A stretch of DNA of 64,000 bases. It comes from Corynebacterium jeikeium. Its GTDB lineage: Bacteria > Actinomycetota > Actinomycetes > Mycobacteriales > Mycobacteriaceae. The position numbers were made by a program, and so were the translations under genes. Each line of letters starts with the position of its first letter. Positions within the stretch are counted from its first letter, which is position 1. The notes under the pieces were generated by a model. That model was not told where the DNA came from and did not search any database. It saw nothing but the letters and a program-made list of their open reading frames with translations. Location: the NCBI GenBank assembly GCA_003955985.1, contig CP033784.1, positions 868,001-932,000 on the forward strand, written 5' to 3'. Below are positions 17,976-26,796 of the stretch, piece by piece.

Positions 17976-19592
17976 ATGACAGATGAGGCGTTGACGCGGG
18001 GGCCGTCGTCAAGCGGAAATGTCCCTGCGGTGAGCGCGCGGGGGTTCGGATATCGGCACGCGGGGCGCAAAGCTGCGGTACTGAACGACATCACGCTGGA
18101 CATCGAGCGCGGTGAAAAGGTGCTGTTGCTCGGCGCGTCGGGGATGGGGAAGTCGACGCTGCTCGCCGCTATTGCTGGCGTGCTTGGCGACGACTCCGAT
18201 GGCGAAGCCACCGGAAAGCTCCTGATTGAAGGTCGTACTCCTGCTTCCGCACGGGGTTCGGTGGGCTTGGTGCTGCAAGACCCTGACTCGCAGACGATTA
18301 GTGCTCGCGTTGGCGACGATGTTGCCTTTGGTGCGGAAAACCTGGGCGTTTCCCCAGCTAAGATTGGCAACCGAGTGCGCGCCAGCCTGGATGTGGTGGG
18401 ACTGGATTTGCCGCTGGACCATCCCACGCACCGGCTTTCCGGGGGACAGAAACAGCGCCTCGCATTGGCGGGTGTGCTGGCGATGGGCGCACGGGTCATT
18501 TGCTTGGACGAGCCGACGGCCAACATCGATCCGGCCGGTGTGCCGGTACTGCGCGATGCGGCGATTACCGCGGCGGAGAGAACCGGTGCGGCGCTGATCG
18601 TGGTCGAGCATCGAGTGGATGCGTGGGTCGATGTGGTTGACCGCATCATCGTGCTGGGCCGCGAAGGTGTGATTGCCGATGGTGCGCCTCATCGAGTCTT
18701 GGAAGACCACGGGCAGGCTCTGACGGATGCTGGGGTGTGGATTCCGAATGCGCCGCCCGCGCTGCCGGGCGCCCGTTCCGTTGCCTGCGACCAGGACGGG
18801 CACCCTAGCGGTGACATCGCGATTGAAACCCGCGAGTTGGCCATCGGCTATGGCGCGAAGAAGTCCTGGTTCAGCGGTGGCGAAACTGTTGAACCGATTG
18901 CTCGCGGTGTATCAATTTCAATCCCATCTCAAGCTTCCACCTGCATTGTTGGTCACAATGGCAGCGGCAAGTCCACGTTAGCGCTGACGCTCGGCGGTCT
19001 GCTTGAGCCGATGGCGGGCACGGTCCAAGTGGCAGGCAGCGGTAGCGCGCCGTGGAAATGGCCATCGAAGAGGTTGGCTACTCGGATTGGCACGGTATTC
19101 CAGGACCCCGAGCATCAATTCGTCACCGGCACAGTGCTGGAAGAGTTGCAGCTTGGCCCCAAGCTTGTCGGTGTCAACGCTGATCAGCGCATCGAGGAGT
19201 TACTTGAGCGGCTGCGACTAACCGCCCTGACCAAGGCGAATCCATTCTCGCTTTCCGGCGGTGAGAAGCGACGTCTGTCGGTGGCGACCATGCTGGCGAC
19301 AGCGCCGGATATTGTGCTTCTCGACGAACCGACCTTCGGCCAAGACCGCCGGACATTCACCGAGCTGCTCACTTTGCTTCGCCAACTTGCAGACGACGGT
19401 CGAACTGTTATTTCGATTACCCACGATCCGTTGGTGGTCCAAGCAATGGGGGACTACGTCGTCGACATGGATGCGTTTCATCCGGAGCGGTCAGGCCGTG
19501 CGGCGCCGGGACAGCGTGGTTCGGGGGAGCAGGCCGGTCCGAGCAGCAATAGCGGTTCGCGCGGCCAGGGCGAAGTAGGAGGGAAATCGTGA
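17976..19592 (+). CDS. ykoD: ECF transporter double ATPase, YkoD type
   Basis: A 538-residue protein with two ABC ATPase domains in tandem. Domain 1 has Walker A GASGMGKST, signature LSGGQKQRLALAG and Walker B VICLDEPT. Domain 2 has Walker A GHNGSGKST, signature LSGGEKRRLSVA and Walker B IVLLDEPTFG. Both are intact, so ATP hydrolysis by the transporter should be normal. The short N-terminal extension (TRGPSSSGNVPAV) holds a GTCGTNAAGCG copy (18005-18015), and the C-terminus is Gly/Ser-rich. It overlaps the T-protein gene by 4 bases (GTGA), showing translational coupling. The fused two-domain form is typical of YkoD, as opposed to separate EcfA1/A2 ATPases. Confidence 0.92.
   Translation: MTDEALTRGPSSSGNVPAVSARGFGYRHAGRKAAVLNDITLDIERGEKVLLLGASGMGKSTLLAAIAGVLGDDSDGEATGKLLIEGRTPASARGSVGLVLQDPDSQTISARVGDDVAFGAENLGVSPAKIGNRVRASLDVVGLDLPLDHPTHRLSGGQKQRLALAGVLAMGARVICLDEPTANIDPAGVPVLRDAAITAAERTGAALIVVEHRVDAWVDVVDRIIVLGREGVIADGAPHRVLEDHGQALTDAGVWIPNAPPALPGARSVACDQDGHPSGDIAIETRELAIGYGAKKSWFSGGETVEPIARGVSISIPSQASTCIVGHNGSGKSTLALTLGGLLEPMAGTVQVAGSGSAPWKWPSKRLATRIGTVFQDPEHQFVTGTVLEELQLGPKLVGVNADQRIEELLERLRLTALTKANPFSLSGGEKRRLSVATMLATAPDIVLLDEPTFGQDRRTFTELLTLLRQLADDGRTVISITHDPLVVQAMGDYVVDMDAFHPERSGRAAPGQRGSGEQAGPSSNSGSRGQGEVGGKS
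18005..18015 (+). repeat. GTCGTNAAGCG motif, copy 5
   Basis: GTCGTCAAGCG in the N-terminal extension of the double ATPase; read as PSSSG. Confidence 0.8.
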
Positions 19593-20407
19593 CTGAAGTC
19601 GGTTCCGCCGGTACGGCTGAAGGTACGCAGAGCGCCGAGCAGAGCAAGCAGCCTTTCCTCGCGACGGTCAACCCGGTGGCGAGAGTTCTGGGCCTATTCT
19701 TGCTCACCACACCGCTGCTGATTTCCATCGACTGGGTCTCCGCAGTGGTGGCACTTGTCTGCACGCTTTTCTTGGTGCCACTGTCGGGTTTGGGTTTTCG
19801 TCGTTTTCTAGGACGCAGCCTGCCGCTTCTTATCGCCGCGCCCATCTCGGGCATCTCGATGGCGCTCTACGGCAACCCGGAGGGCAAAGAGTATTTCTCC
19901 TTTCTGCTTGCGCATGTGACGGATAATTCCATTTCCCTGGCCATCGCGATCATGTTGCGTGTGCTGGCTATCGGTACTCCAGTTATCGTGCTGACAGCTA
20001 ATATCGATCCCACCGATCTGGGCAATGGGCTGGCGCAGGTTCTCAAGCTGCCCAGCCGGTTTGTGCTGGCAACGGTGGCGAGTCTGCGGCTCGTCGGTCT
20101 GTTCATCAGTGATTGGCAGGCGCTGACCCGAGCCCGTCGCGCACGCGGTTTGGGTGACCACGGCGCAATTCGCCGCACTATTTCCCAGGTGTTCGCTCTG
20201 CTGGTGTTTGCGCTGCGCCGCGGCACCAAGCTGGCCACCGCCATGGAAGCCCGCGGTTTTGGCGCGCCGATTAAGCGTACGTGGTGGCACACCTCGACAT
20301 TGGCCGCGCGTGACTATGTCACCATGGCTGCCTGCCTCGCCATCGCCGTCGCAGCAATCGGTATTTCCGTGTGGGCCGGGGAGTTCCGCTTCCTGGGCGT
20401 GGCGTAG
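19589..20407 (+). CDS. ykoC: ECF transporter transmembrane T protein, YkoC type
   Basis: A 272-residue membrane protein that couples the ATPases to the S component. It begins with about 25 hydrophilic residues, then has 5-6 hydrophobic helices. In the large cytoplasmic loop it carries the two Ala-Arg-Gly signatures that contact the ATPases: TRARRARGLGD and ATAMEARGFGAP (the ARG motifs of EcfT proteins). It starts at GTG 19589 inside the end of the ATPase gene. The likely cargo is the one inferred for YkoE (HMP or thiamine). It is followed after 19 bases by a P-loop kinase in the same direction. Confidence 0.92.
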   Translation: MTEVGSAGTAEGTQSAEQSKQPFLATVNPVARVLGLFLLTTPLLISIDWVSAVVALVCTLFLVPLSGLGFRRFLGRSLPLLIAAPISGISMALYGNPEGKEYFSFLLAHVTDNSISLAIAIMLRVLAIGTPVIVLTANIDPTDLGNGLAQVLKLPSRFVLATVASLRLVGLFISDWQALTRARRARGLGDHGAIRRTISQVFALLVFALRRGTKLATAMEARGFGAPIKRTWWHTSTLAARDYVTMAACLAIAVAAIGISVWAGEFRFLGVA

Positions 20408-20426
20408 TAAAGGCGTTTCGATCACG

Positions 20427-20942
20427 ATGATTCTGCTTATCGACGGCCGTTCCGGCAGTGGCAAAACCACCTTTTCGGCAAAGTTGCACAGTATCCTCGG
20501 CTGGCCAGTTATCCACTTGGAGGATGTCTATCCGGGCTGGTCCGGCCTGCACAAAGCATCGGCCGCAGTCGCGGAGACCATTTTGAACCCCGCGCTACCG
20601 GCCGATGAGCGTGGTTATCGCCGTTGGGACTGGTACGCCGGCGAATTCGCTGAGTGGGTGCCGACGCCACCGGACTGCTCTCTCATCGTCGAAGGCTGCG
20701 GCGCTGTCACTGAAGCTAATCTTGCCGCTGCCCGCGCCATCGGCGACGGCAACGCCTGGGGAGTCTGGGTAGAGCTGGACACACAGACTCGATTTGCCCG
20801 TGCCATGGCTCGCGACGACCACTTCGAGGAACACTGGGACATGTGGGCCGAGCAGGAATCCCAGCATATGGCGAAGCACAATCCGCAACAGCTCGTCGAC
20901 TGGACCATCAACGTCCCAGAACAGTTAACGTGGAAGCTCTGA
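20427..20942 (+). CDS. P-loop nucleoside/uridine-kinase-like protein
   Basis: A 171-residue protein with Walker A GRSGSGKTT at the N-terminus, LEDVYPGWSGL (substrate-binding, acidic), and VEGCGAV in the Walker B position. A lid-like ARAMARDDHFEEHWDMWAEQE region is as in uridine kinase-like small P-loop kinases. The substrate is unknown; because it directly follows the YkoEDC genes it could phosphorylate something imported with them, but that is a guess. The start at ATG 20427 lies 19 bases after the T protein stop. Its stop TGA shares a base with the ATG of the next gene (TGATG), indicating coupling to the DUF218 protein. A C-terminal extension is absent. Confidence 0.75.
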   Translation: MILLIDGRSGSGKTTFSAKLHSILGWPVIHLEDVYPGWSGLHKASAAVAETILNPALPADERGYRRWDWYAGEFAEWVPTPPDCSLIVEGCGAVTEANLAAARAIGDGNAWGVWVELDTQTRFARAMARDDHFEEHWDMWAEQESQHMAKHNPQQLVDWTINVPEQLTWKL

Positions 20943-21787
20943 TGAGAAAAACACTCGCGTGCCTCGGTGCAGGCTTCGGTTCCATGCTCCTCGTCGGCGG
21001 ACTACGCGTCGCCGCTAATTCGGAGCTACGCCCACCACGCCTGCCCAATCGCAGACCTCCGCGGTGGGTTCTTCCCACAGTAGGTGCCGCGTGGACACTG
21101 GCCAGCTGCCGCGCCTACTACGCTCGCGCATCGCATCGCTTGACGACGCCCCTGCTCGCCGGCCTCGCAGTACCAGGAGCCGCAGCGATCGTTTTCGAGG
21201 CCGTTCGCCTTCGATGTGCAGCCCAAAAACCAACTCTGCCGCCACACACCGTGGTTGTACTGGGATGCGGATTGAAGAACAATCGGCCCTCGGCCCTGCT
21301 GGCCAGAAGATTACAGCGAGCAGTCTCAGCGTGTGATGAGCGTACCGAGCGAATCATCTGCTCCGGTGGGGTCGGCAGTGAAGCGGTGACAGATGCCACC
21401 TGCTCCGAAGCGGACGCCATGGTGGAGTGGTTGGAGGCGAACGCTGGGGACGTCGTAAAGCGCGGCGACATCGAGTTGATCCCCGAGGACCAATCGACGA
21501 ATACGTCGGAAAACATTGACTATGCGTGCGAATTGATGCGCGGCATGGACGGTGCGTTGAGCGCTGGAACGGTTGTTGTGACCAGTGATTTTCATGCGCC
21601 ACGGGTAGCGAAGCTCATGCGCGAACGGGGGCTGGAACCCTGGTGTGTCGTCGGCGCCTATACGCCGTTGAGGTACTGGGCGACATCGCTGCTGCGGGAA
21701 TTCCTCGCGCAGTTTATTCTGTGGGCGCCGAGCGGCAACGCGAGAATTTTACGAATTTCGCGGGTAGGGCGAAGCGTTAGCCACTAG
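20942..21787 (+). CDS. DUF218 (YdcF/ElyC/SanA-type) membrane-associated protein
   Basis: A 281-residue protein with an N-terminal hydrophobic segment and a second hydrophobic segment near residues 65-85, followed by the DUF218 fold. Markers are VVVLGCGLKNNRPSALLARRLQRAV, ICSGGVGSEAVTDATCSEADAM, ST(N)TSENIDYA and VVTSDFHAPRVAKLM. Members act in peptidoglycan or envelope polysaccharide processing (ElyC, SanA), though the reaction is unresolved. The ATG overlaps the kinase stop (TGATG). Two copies of the GTCGTNAAGCG motif lie inside, one on each strand (21137-21147 minus, 21452-21462 plus). No terminator is evident before the next gene; 107 bases separate them. Confidence 0.88.
   Translation: MRKTLACLGAGFGSMLLVGGLRVAANSELRPPRLPNRRPPRWVLPTVGAAWTLASCRAYYARASHRLTTPLLAGLAVPGAAAIVFEAVRLRCAAQKPTLPPHTVVVLGCGLKNNRPSALLARRLQRAVSACDERTERIICSGGVGSEAVTDATCSEADAMVEWLEANAGDVVKRGDIELIPEDQSTNTSENIDYACELMRGMDGALSAGTVVVTSDFHAPRVAKLMRERGLEPWCVVGAYTPLRYWATSLLREFLAQFILWAPSGNARILRISRVGRSVSH
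21137..21147 (-). repeat. GTCGTNAAGCG motif, copy 6 (reverse)
   Basis: CGCTTGACGAC on the plus strand, in the DUF218 gene, 305 bases before copy 7. Confidence 0.8.
21452..21462 (+). repeat. GTCGTNAAGCG motif, copy 7
   Basis: GTCGTAAAGCG in the DUF218 gene; read as VVKR. Confidence 0.8.
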
Positions 21788-21894
21788 TATCGAACGAAGA
21801 TAAATACGTCGTGCGGTGATAGTGCTGCGTAGAAATGCGTAGAGCGCGATATCGAACACGACATCGGAATCATTAAATCGGGAGGAACACCCAC

Positions 21895-23079
21895 ATGGCT
21901 TTGACCCCAGGATTCGACCTGTTCCAGCTGCCAGAGGAGCACCAGGAGCTCCGCGCCGTTATCCGTGATCTGGCGGAGAAGCAGATTGCTCCGTACGCAG
22001 CGGACGTCGATGAGAACGAGCGTTTCCCGGAGGAGGCCCTGAAGGCTCTCAACGAGGCTGGATTCAACGCCGTCCACGTGCCGGAGCAGTTCGGTGGTCA
22101 GGGTGCGGACTCGGTTGCGGCCTGCATTGTCATTGAGGAAGTTGCTCGTGTCTGTGGCTCGGCTTCTCTTATCCCGGCTGTGAACAAGCTGGGCACCATG
22201 GGCTTGATCCTCAAGGGCTCCGACGAGCTGAAGAGCAAGGTCCTGCCGGACATCGCCAACGGTGAAATGGCTTCCTACGCACTGACTGAGCGTGAGGCCG
22301 GTTCGGATGCCGGTTCCATGAAGACCCGCGCGGTCCGTGAGGGCGATGAGTGGGTCCTCAACGGCTCCAAGTGCTTCATCACTAACGGTGGCCGCTCCAC
22401 CTGGTACACCGTCATGGCTGTCACCGACCCGGAGAAGGGTGCCAACGGCATCTCTGCATTCATGGTCCACAAGGACGACGAGGGTTTCCGCGTCGGTGGC
22501 CTGGAGCACAAGCTGGGTATCAAGGGTTCCCCGACCGCGGAGCTGTACTTCGAAAACTGCCGCATCCCGGCTGACCGCATCATCGGCGAAGAGGGCACCG
22601 GTTTCAAGACTGCCCTGGAGACCCTGGACCACACTCGCCCGACTATTGGTGCACAGGCACTGGGCATCGCGCAGGGTGCGTACGACTACGCCGTTGGTTA
22701 CGTGCAGGAGCGTCAGCAGTTCGGCAAGCCGATCGCTGCTTTCCAGAACACCCAGTTCATGCTGGCTGACATGCGTATGAAGATTGACGCTGCTCGTCTC
22801 ATGGTCTACACCGCAGCCGCTAACGCTGAGCGTGGCACTGCTGAGGGCGGCGCTCGCCTGGGTCTGATGGCCGCAAACGCCAAGACCTTCGCCTCTGACG
22901 TTGCTATGCAGGTCACCACTGATGCCGTGCAGCTGCTCGGTGGTTACGGCTTCACCCGTGACTTCCCGGTTGAGCGCATGATGCGTGACGCCAAGATCAC
23001 CCAGATCTACGAGGGCACCAACCAGATTTGCCGCATGGTCGCAGGTCGCCAGATCCTCGCAGACGCACAGAAGCGCTAA
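21895..23079 (+). CDS. Acyl-CoA dehydrogenase
   Basis: A 394-residue FAD-dependent enzyme that oxidises an acyl-CoA to the trans-2-enoyl-CoA. The family blocks are YALTEREAGSDAGSMKTRA (FAD and substrate contacts), EWVLNGSKCFITNG, IKGSPTAELYFENCRIP, RQQFGKPIAAFQNTQFMLADM and LLGGYGFTRDFPVERMMRDAKITQIYEGTNQICR. The catalytic Glu corresponds to the YEGT motif. Full length; it has a strong GGAGGA ribosome site 8 bases before ATG 21895. High codon bias toward C-ending codons suggests strong expression. It stands alone, closed by a terminator at 23097-23127. The substrate chain length cannot be predicted; fatty-acid or branched-chain amino-acid breakdown are the candidate pathways. Confidence 0.95.
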   Translation: MALTPGFDLFQLPEEHQELRAVIRDLAEKQIAPYAADVDENERFPEEALKALNEAGFNAVHVPEQFGGQGADSVAACIVIEEVARVCGSASLIPAVNKLGTMGLILKGSDELKSKVLPDIANGEMASYALTEREAGSDAGSMKTRAVREGDEWVLNGSKCFITNGGRSTWYTVMAVTDPEKGANGISAFMVHKDDEGFRVGGLEHKLGIKGSPTAELYFENCRIPADRIIGEEGTGFKTALETLDHTRPTIGAQALGIAQGAYDYAVGYVQERQQFGKPIAAFQNTQFMLADMRMKIDAARLMVYTAAANAERGTAEGGARLGLMAANAKTFASDVAMQVTTDAVQLLGGYGFTRDFPVERMMRDAKITQIYEGTNQICRMVAGRQILADAQKR

Positions 23080-23096
23080 TCACCAGCGCAAACTCT

Positions 23097-23127
23097 AAGC
23101 CCTCGCTGAAATGGCGGGGGCTTTTTC
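23097..23127 (+). terminator. Terminator after the acyl-CoA dehydrogenase gene
   Basis: AGCCC(T)CGC and GCG(G)GGGCT arms with a TGAAATG loop, then CTTTTTC. Confidence 0.8.
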
Positions 23128-23173
23128 ATGCTGCCACATCACTCAGAATTTGTCTCTTAACCCCAACGCGCGC

Positions 23174-23299
23174 TAGTGACTGCGTTTATGGTCGGCGGCG
23201 GTGGGGCGATGCGAGTTACTGACTGCGTTTATGACAGAAATGGCCCGAAAAACGGCTTCAAAGTGTCATAAACTCACACAGTTTCACATTTGCAGCCCG
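23174..23299 (-). repeat. Intergenic repeat, reverse-oriented copy plus partial core
   Basis: A full copy lies at 23211-23299 (GAGTTACTGACTGCGTTTAT through GTTTCACATTTGCAGCCC), in the opposite orientation to those at 44522, 52337 and 60739. A second partial core, TAGTGACTGCGTTTATG, sits at 23174-23190. The TTTATGACA / TGTCATAAA ends pair. Confidence 0.8.
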
Positions 23300-23397
23300 T
23301 AAATTTTGCGTTAAGTAGCAAGAAGCGTGTCCAATCGGCGTGCACCGGGGTCTACTTTTCTCTTAACCCCCGGTTTTTCGGCCGTCCCGCACGAGCA

Positions 23398-23439
23398 CCG
23401 CACGAGTCCGGCACTCCAGCCCCGCACGAGTCCGGCACT
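23398..23439. repeat. Direct repeat of 18 bp with 24-bp period
   Basis: CCGCACGAGTCCGGCACT occurs at 23398-23415 and again at 23422-23439; a shortened form, CCGCACGAGCA, precedes it at 23387-23397. Confidence 0.75.
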
Positions 23440-23494
23440 ACACCATCCACCAGCTCGCCTGCAGCCGCACGCATCAGCCTCGCTAATCACACCC

Positions 23495-24727
23495 TCATTT
23501 CGCCAACCAAGCACAGGCAGCTACAACGATTGCTTCTGCGCCCCGGTCAAGAGTGGGTTGGAGGTCAGGGGCAAAAGCTGGGTTGTGGTTGCCAACAGCG
23601 CTGCTCTCATCCGCGAAGCCGCCGAGCCCCCAGTACGTATATGGCACGCCAAGCGCATCGGGGATGATTGAGAAATCTTCAGAGGCGGGCACTGCGTCCA
23701 AGTCGGAGACTTCATCACCGAAGTACGCGTCGAATGCCTCGCGCACAGTATTCGTGGCGTCCCCGTCATTGTTCGTGAGGGGATAGCGGTCGTAGTAAGT
23801 GAACTGCGGGTCTTGAGGGCTGCGGGCAGCAACGCACTCTGCTCGTACAATGCGCTCGATTGCCTCTTTGAGGTGTTCGGTCACGGCGCTGTTGTAGGCA
23901 CGAGTGTTGATGAGCAGCTCTGCGGAGTCAGGGATGATGTTGGACTTAGTTCCCGCCTGAATCGCGCCAACGGTCACCACTGCGGTCTCGGTGGCTGCTA
24001 CCTCACGCGAGACAATCGTCTGAAGGCGCATCACAATGGTGGATGCCAAGACAACGGGATCGACACTGAGCTCCGGCATGGATCCATGGGAGCCATTACC
24101 GTGCACAGTGACTTTGACCGAGAATGCAGAGGAGAGAACTGGCCCGCGGCGAGTGCCCACATAGCCGCCGGGCAAGCTAGCTAGTACGTGTTGACCGAGA
24201 TAAACATCGGGACGCGGAATAGCCTTCTCCAGATCTGCCGCCAGCATTGCGCGTGCACCTTCGGCGGTTTCTTCAGCGGGTTGGAAGATACCGATGAATG
24301 TGCCAGACCACTGATCAAGGTTTTCGTTGAAAGCCTGCAGCGCTGTGAGCAAAGACATCAGGTGGAAGTCGTGGCCACAAGCGTGGGCGACGGGGACCTC
24401 TGTGCCGGTCTTTTCATCAATCTGCGTTGCCGTGGAGGCGTAATCTTTGCCGGAAGTCTCCTTCACCGGTAGCGCATCAATGTCTGCGCGCATAGCCACA
24501 ATCGGCCCGGCACCGTTCTCAATAATGGCAACGACGCCGGTGCCTCCGACGCGATGTGTGGAAATACCCGAAGATTCGAGCTCCTGAATAATCCGGTCCG
24601 CAGTGCTGTGCTCCTGCATGGAAAGCTCAGGGTGCTGGTGGAAATACTTGTACAGTTCCTCGCGCTGGGACTGGGTGGACGCGAGACCATTCAGAATCTT
24701 TCTGGCGCTCTCAGTATTAGTGCGCAT
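23495..24727 (-). CDS. M20D amidohydrolase/peptidase
   Basis: A 410-residue zinc amidohydrolase, the second of the M20D type in the window. It has YFHQHPELSMQEHSTADRI, MRADIDALPVKETSGKDYAS, AHACGHDFHLMSLLTAL, GIFQPAEETAEGARAML and GNGSHGSMPELSVDPVVLAS, then a catalytic C-terminal AVPASEDFSIIPDALGVPYTYWGLGG. It lacks the long tail of the copy at 11949. I take the ATG at 24727 as the start because the family alignment begins near RTNTESARKILNGL; an upstream ATG at 24778 adds 17 residues without support. The gene is the last of a minus-strand group, and the repeat region follows its end. Substrate: N-acyl or peptide amides, unspecified. Confidence 0.9.
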   Translation of the reverse strand: MRTNTESARKILNGLASTQSQREELYKYFHQHPELSMQEHSTADRIIQELESSGISTHRVGGTGVVAIIENGAGPIVAMRADIDALPVKETSGKDYASTATQIDEKTGTEVPVAHACGHDFHLMSLLTALQAFNENLDQWSGTFIGIFQPAEETAEGARAMLAADLEKAIPRPDVYLGQHVLASLPGGYVGTRRGPVLSSAFSVKVTVHGNGSHGSMPELSVDPVVLASTIVMRLQTIVSREVAATETAVVTVGAIQAGTKSNIIPDSAELLINTRAYNSAVTEHLKEAIERIVRAECVAARSPQDPQFTYYDRYPLTNNDGDATNTVREAFDAYFGDEVSDLDAVPASEDFSIIPDALGVPYTYWGLGGFADESSAVGNHNPAFAPDLQPTLDRGAEAIVVAACAWLAK

Positions 24728-24809
24728 ACCTAAAATGTACGCCGACCTAAAGCGGACGGTGGAGGCCCTGGAAGGCATCCCCGTCCCGCCCCAAACCTCT
24801 AAGAGCTGC

Positions 24810-25307
24810 CTACGTCGTCACAAAGAACTTCTGGTTACGCTCGCCGCGGTAGGACTGGGCGGTTGCAGTTGCGGCGATGATAGAGGCAACGATCAGCAGG
24901 CCAGCTGTAATCAAACCGAGCACCGACGAGTCTCCGGAGCGTACCTGGGAAATCGTTCCGACCAGCGTCATTGATGCATTAATGACAAAAACTGCCGCCG
25001 CCACGGACAGCACCGTGCGCGCTGCAGTCGATCCTTCAAGGAGTTTGCCGGCAAGCCACCAGCACGCAATCGCCGTTGCCGTCTGCGCGATAATCGCGAA
25101 CGCGAAGCTCACGGCCAAGCTGGTCTGCGCAGCAGAAACCTCGATGTTGTTGGCCTTTGCCGCTTCCGTAACAGTCGCGTCCCATTTCAATAGGGAACTG
25201 ACCACGGTGAGGATTAGCGCTGGGACGTAAACATATACCGCGAGCCGCCACCACCTAAAGGACTGCGCCGCATGGAAAGGAACGTCTTTAGCCGAATTGA
25301 CTGCCAT
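24810..25307 (-). CDS. Small four-helix membrane protein
   Basis: A 165-residue protein with four hydrophobic segments: YVYVPALILTVVSSLL, SLAVSFAFAIIAQTATAIACWW, AAAVFVINASMTLVG and LITAGLLIVASIIAATATA. A short basic C-terminus ends SYRGERNQKFFVTT. No functional residues are recognisable and I do not know the family. It is separated from the M20 gene by 82 bases on the same strand. The composition (Ala/Val/Ile/Thr) is typical of unassigned actinobacterial membrane proteins. Confidence 0.7.
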   Translation of the reverse strand: MAVNSAKDVPFHAAQSFRWWRLAVYVYVPALILTVVSSLLKWDATVTEAAKANNIEVSAAQTSLAVSFAFAIIAQTATAIACWWLAGKLLEGSTAARTVLSVAAAVFVINASMTLVGTISQVRSGDSSVLGLITAGLLIVASIIAATATAQSYRGERNQKFFVTT

Positions 25308-25414
25308 AATTCCATACTCTAAACCACGCTGTCGCGGCGCGAAACGTCACTGCTAGGTTGAACTTATCGCTTGCCGACGAGCAGATAACCGGCAACCACC
25401 ACAAAAGCTAACTT

Positions 25415-26026
25415 TTATACAGCGCTGGTGCGGTGCGGGTCGGTGAAGTCGACACCTTGGGTTTCCCACACGCGACGCAGTTCGTCAACGCCCTTAGCGC
25501 GAGCAAGGGCAAATTCGTTGGTCGTGGCGGGGACCGGCTGGAAGATTGTGACTTCGGTTTCCTCTATCGCGACCGGCGGGATTTCTGCCTTGAGCAGCAC
25601 AAAACCGGTGAAGCGCGACTGATCCCACAGTGGCTGGCCGAAGTCGATTAGTGCCCCCTCGGTGAGGATGAGGCCTTCGATGCTTGGGGAAGCGGCAAGA
25701 ATACCCAGCGGGCGGATGACTTCGTCCAGTCCACCACGAATAGGCAAGATGAGCTCGGCGCGCGGGCCAGAGTTGGTGTCCACCACCATTGCGGACGGAT
25801 CCTGCATCGCCTCGGCACTGCAGCCGAGTGTTGCATAGGTGACAATCCGGTCTGTGTCAGGTCCGAAGCGCAGCATCTTCAGTGGCGCAGAGCCAAGGAA
25901 GGTCAGCTGGGCTTCGCCGGGTTTGGACTCTTCAAAGTAGGAGGTAAATGCTGCTCGGACGGCTTTGATGATCGCATTGCTATCAGGGCCGGCGGGAGGA
26001 ATGGGGCCGGTTAAGTTATCGAACAC
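25415..26026 (-). CDS. Suppressor-of-fused (SUFU) domain protein
   Basis: A 203-residue soluble protein whose order of blocks matches bacterial SUFU-domain proteins: a central VTYATLGCSAEAM followed by GPRAELILPIRGG, and a C-terminal region with FTGFVLLKAEIPPV and IFQPVPATTNEFALARAKGVDELRR. In bacteria the domain is often an immunity-like or protein-interaction module, but many actinobacterial copies are solitary like this one. It starts at GTG 26026 with AAGGAGTA about 8 bases upstream. It sits 29 bases downstream of the DUF402 gene in the same direction, so the two likely share a message. No toxin gene is adjacent. Confidence 0.75.
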   Translation of the reverse strand: MFDNLTGPIPPAGPDSNAIIKAVRAAFTSYFEESKPGEAQLTFLGSAPLKMLRFGPDTDRIVTYATLGCSAEAMQDPSAMVVDTNSGPRAELILPIRGGLDEVIRPLGILAASPSIEGLILTEGALIDFGQPLWDQSRFTGFVLLKAEIPPVAIEETEVTIFQPVPATTNEFALARAKGVDELRRVWETQGVDFTDPHRTSAV

Positions 26027-26055
26027 GGGCGGTACTCCTTGTTGAGGTGGTCATT

Positions 26056-26700
26056 TTAGGTTGCGGGCGAAAGCTCAACAGCATCAGCCCACGTCGCATC
26101 GAGGTTCAAAGTCTGCATCCACGTATCAATGTTGTCACCGTGTGCAGCGATTGCGGCGCGTGCAGTCAGCGTGGTCTCGATAGCGAATTCGGTGAGTTCA
26201 TCGCTAATCAGCCCTTGAGTGTGGGCCGCGACGAGCTCGTCGACATCTTCAACGCGAATCTGTGTGGTCGCATCGACAGGTAGGGGAGCTATGGCCTCAG
26301 GATCGGTCGGTGCCTGCAGGATGTCGAGATACAAATCGGTCATACGCCAGCACTGCGGATCAGTCCGGTCGATGCTGACAATATCGACGTAGCGTTGGTG
26401 TTCCACCTTCACGCCCGGGCGGAAGTGATAAATGCTGATGCGCAACCCCTCGTCGGCAAGCAGGAATGACTCAAGATATCCAAACTTTGGATGATCCATC
26501 CCACGGCGCATATAAAGGCGGCTGGGAGTGAGAGTTCGGAACTCGTCGACATTGCGCCGAAAGCCCTTGGGGTCGGTGTTGACCATTTCACGTAGGTCAA
26601 AGGTCTCGACTTTCGGAGGATGTGTGTCCTGACTCGAGCGAATTGGGGAGAGTGCAGGAGCTGCCGCGGTCGAAGCCGAAGTGGCCGGTGAAGTGGACAT
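26056..26700 (-). CDS. DUF402 (FomD-like) domain protein
   Basis: A 214-residue protein. After an unordered Ala/Ser/Thr-rich start of about 30 residues it carries a beta-rich DUF402 core: GLRISIYHFRPGVKVEHQRYVDIVSIDR, then WRMTDLYLDILQAP, IRVEDVDELVAAHTQGLISDELTEFAIE. DUF402 proteins include the FomD phosphatase-like hydrolases of nucleotidyl intermediates, which use conserved Asp/Glu with a divalent metal. The visible DLYLDIL and DVDEL acidic residues fit this. The substrate is unknown. It begins the minus-strand group 26056-25415 and is followed by the SUFU gene. A terminator-like hairpin at 26744-26778 separates it from the gene upstream. Confidence 0.75.
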   Translation of the reverse strand: MSTSPATSASTAAAPALSPIRSSQDTHPPKVETFDLREMVNTDPKGFRRNVDEFRTLTPSRLYMRRGMDHPKFGYLESFLLADEGLRISIYHFRPGVKVEHQRYVDIVSIDRTDPQCWRMTDLYLDILQAPTDPEAIAPLPVDATTQIRVEDVDELVAAHTQGLISDELTEFAIETTLTARAAIAAHGDNIDTWMQTLNLDATWADAVELSPAT

Positions 26701-26743
26701 GCGAATACCTTAACGTGTAGGGGTTGCCTTTTTGGGCATAGAA

Positions 26744-26778
26744 AAGCCCTTTCTGCATACGTGATGCAAAAAGGGCTA
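26744..26778. terminator. Hairpin between the secreted-protein gene and the DUF402 gene
   Basis: AGCCCTTT (26745-26752) pairs with AAAGGGCT (about 26770-26777), with inner TGCAT/ATGCA pairs. It probably ends the secreted protein's message (26797-27489). Confidence 0.7.
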
Positions 26779-26796
26779 GGGGAGAACTAGAAAAAC

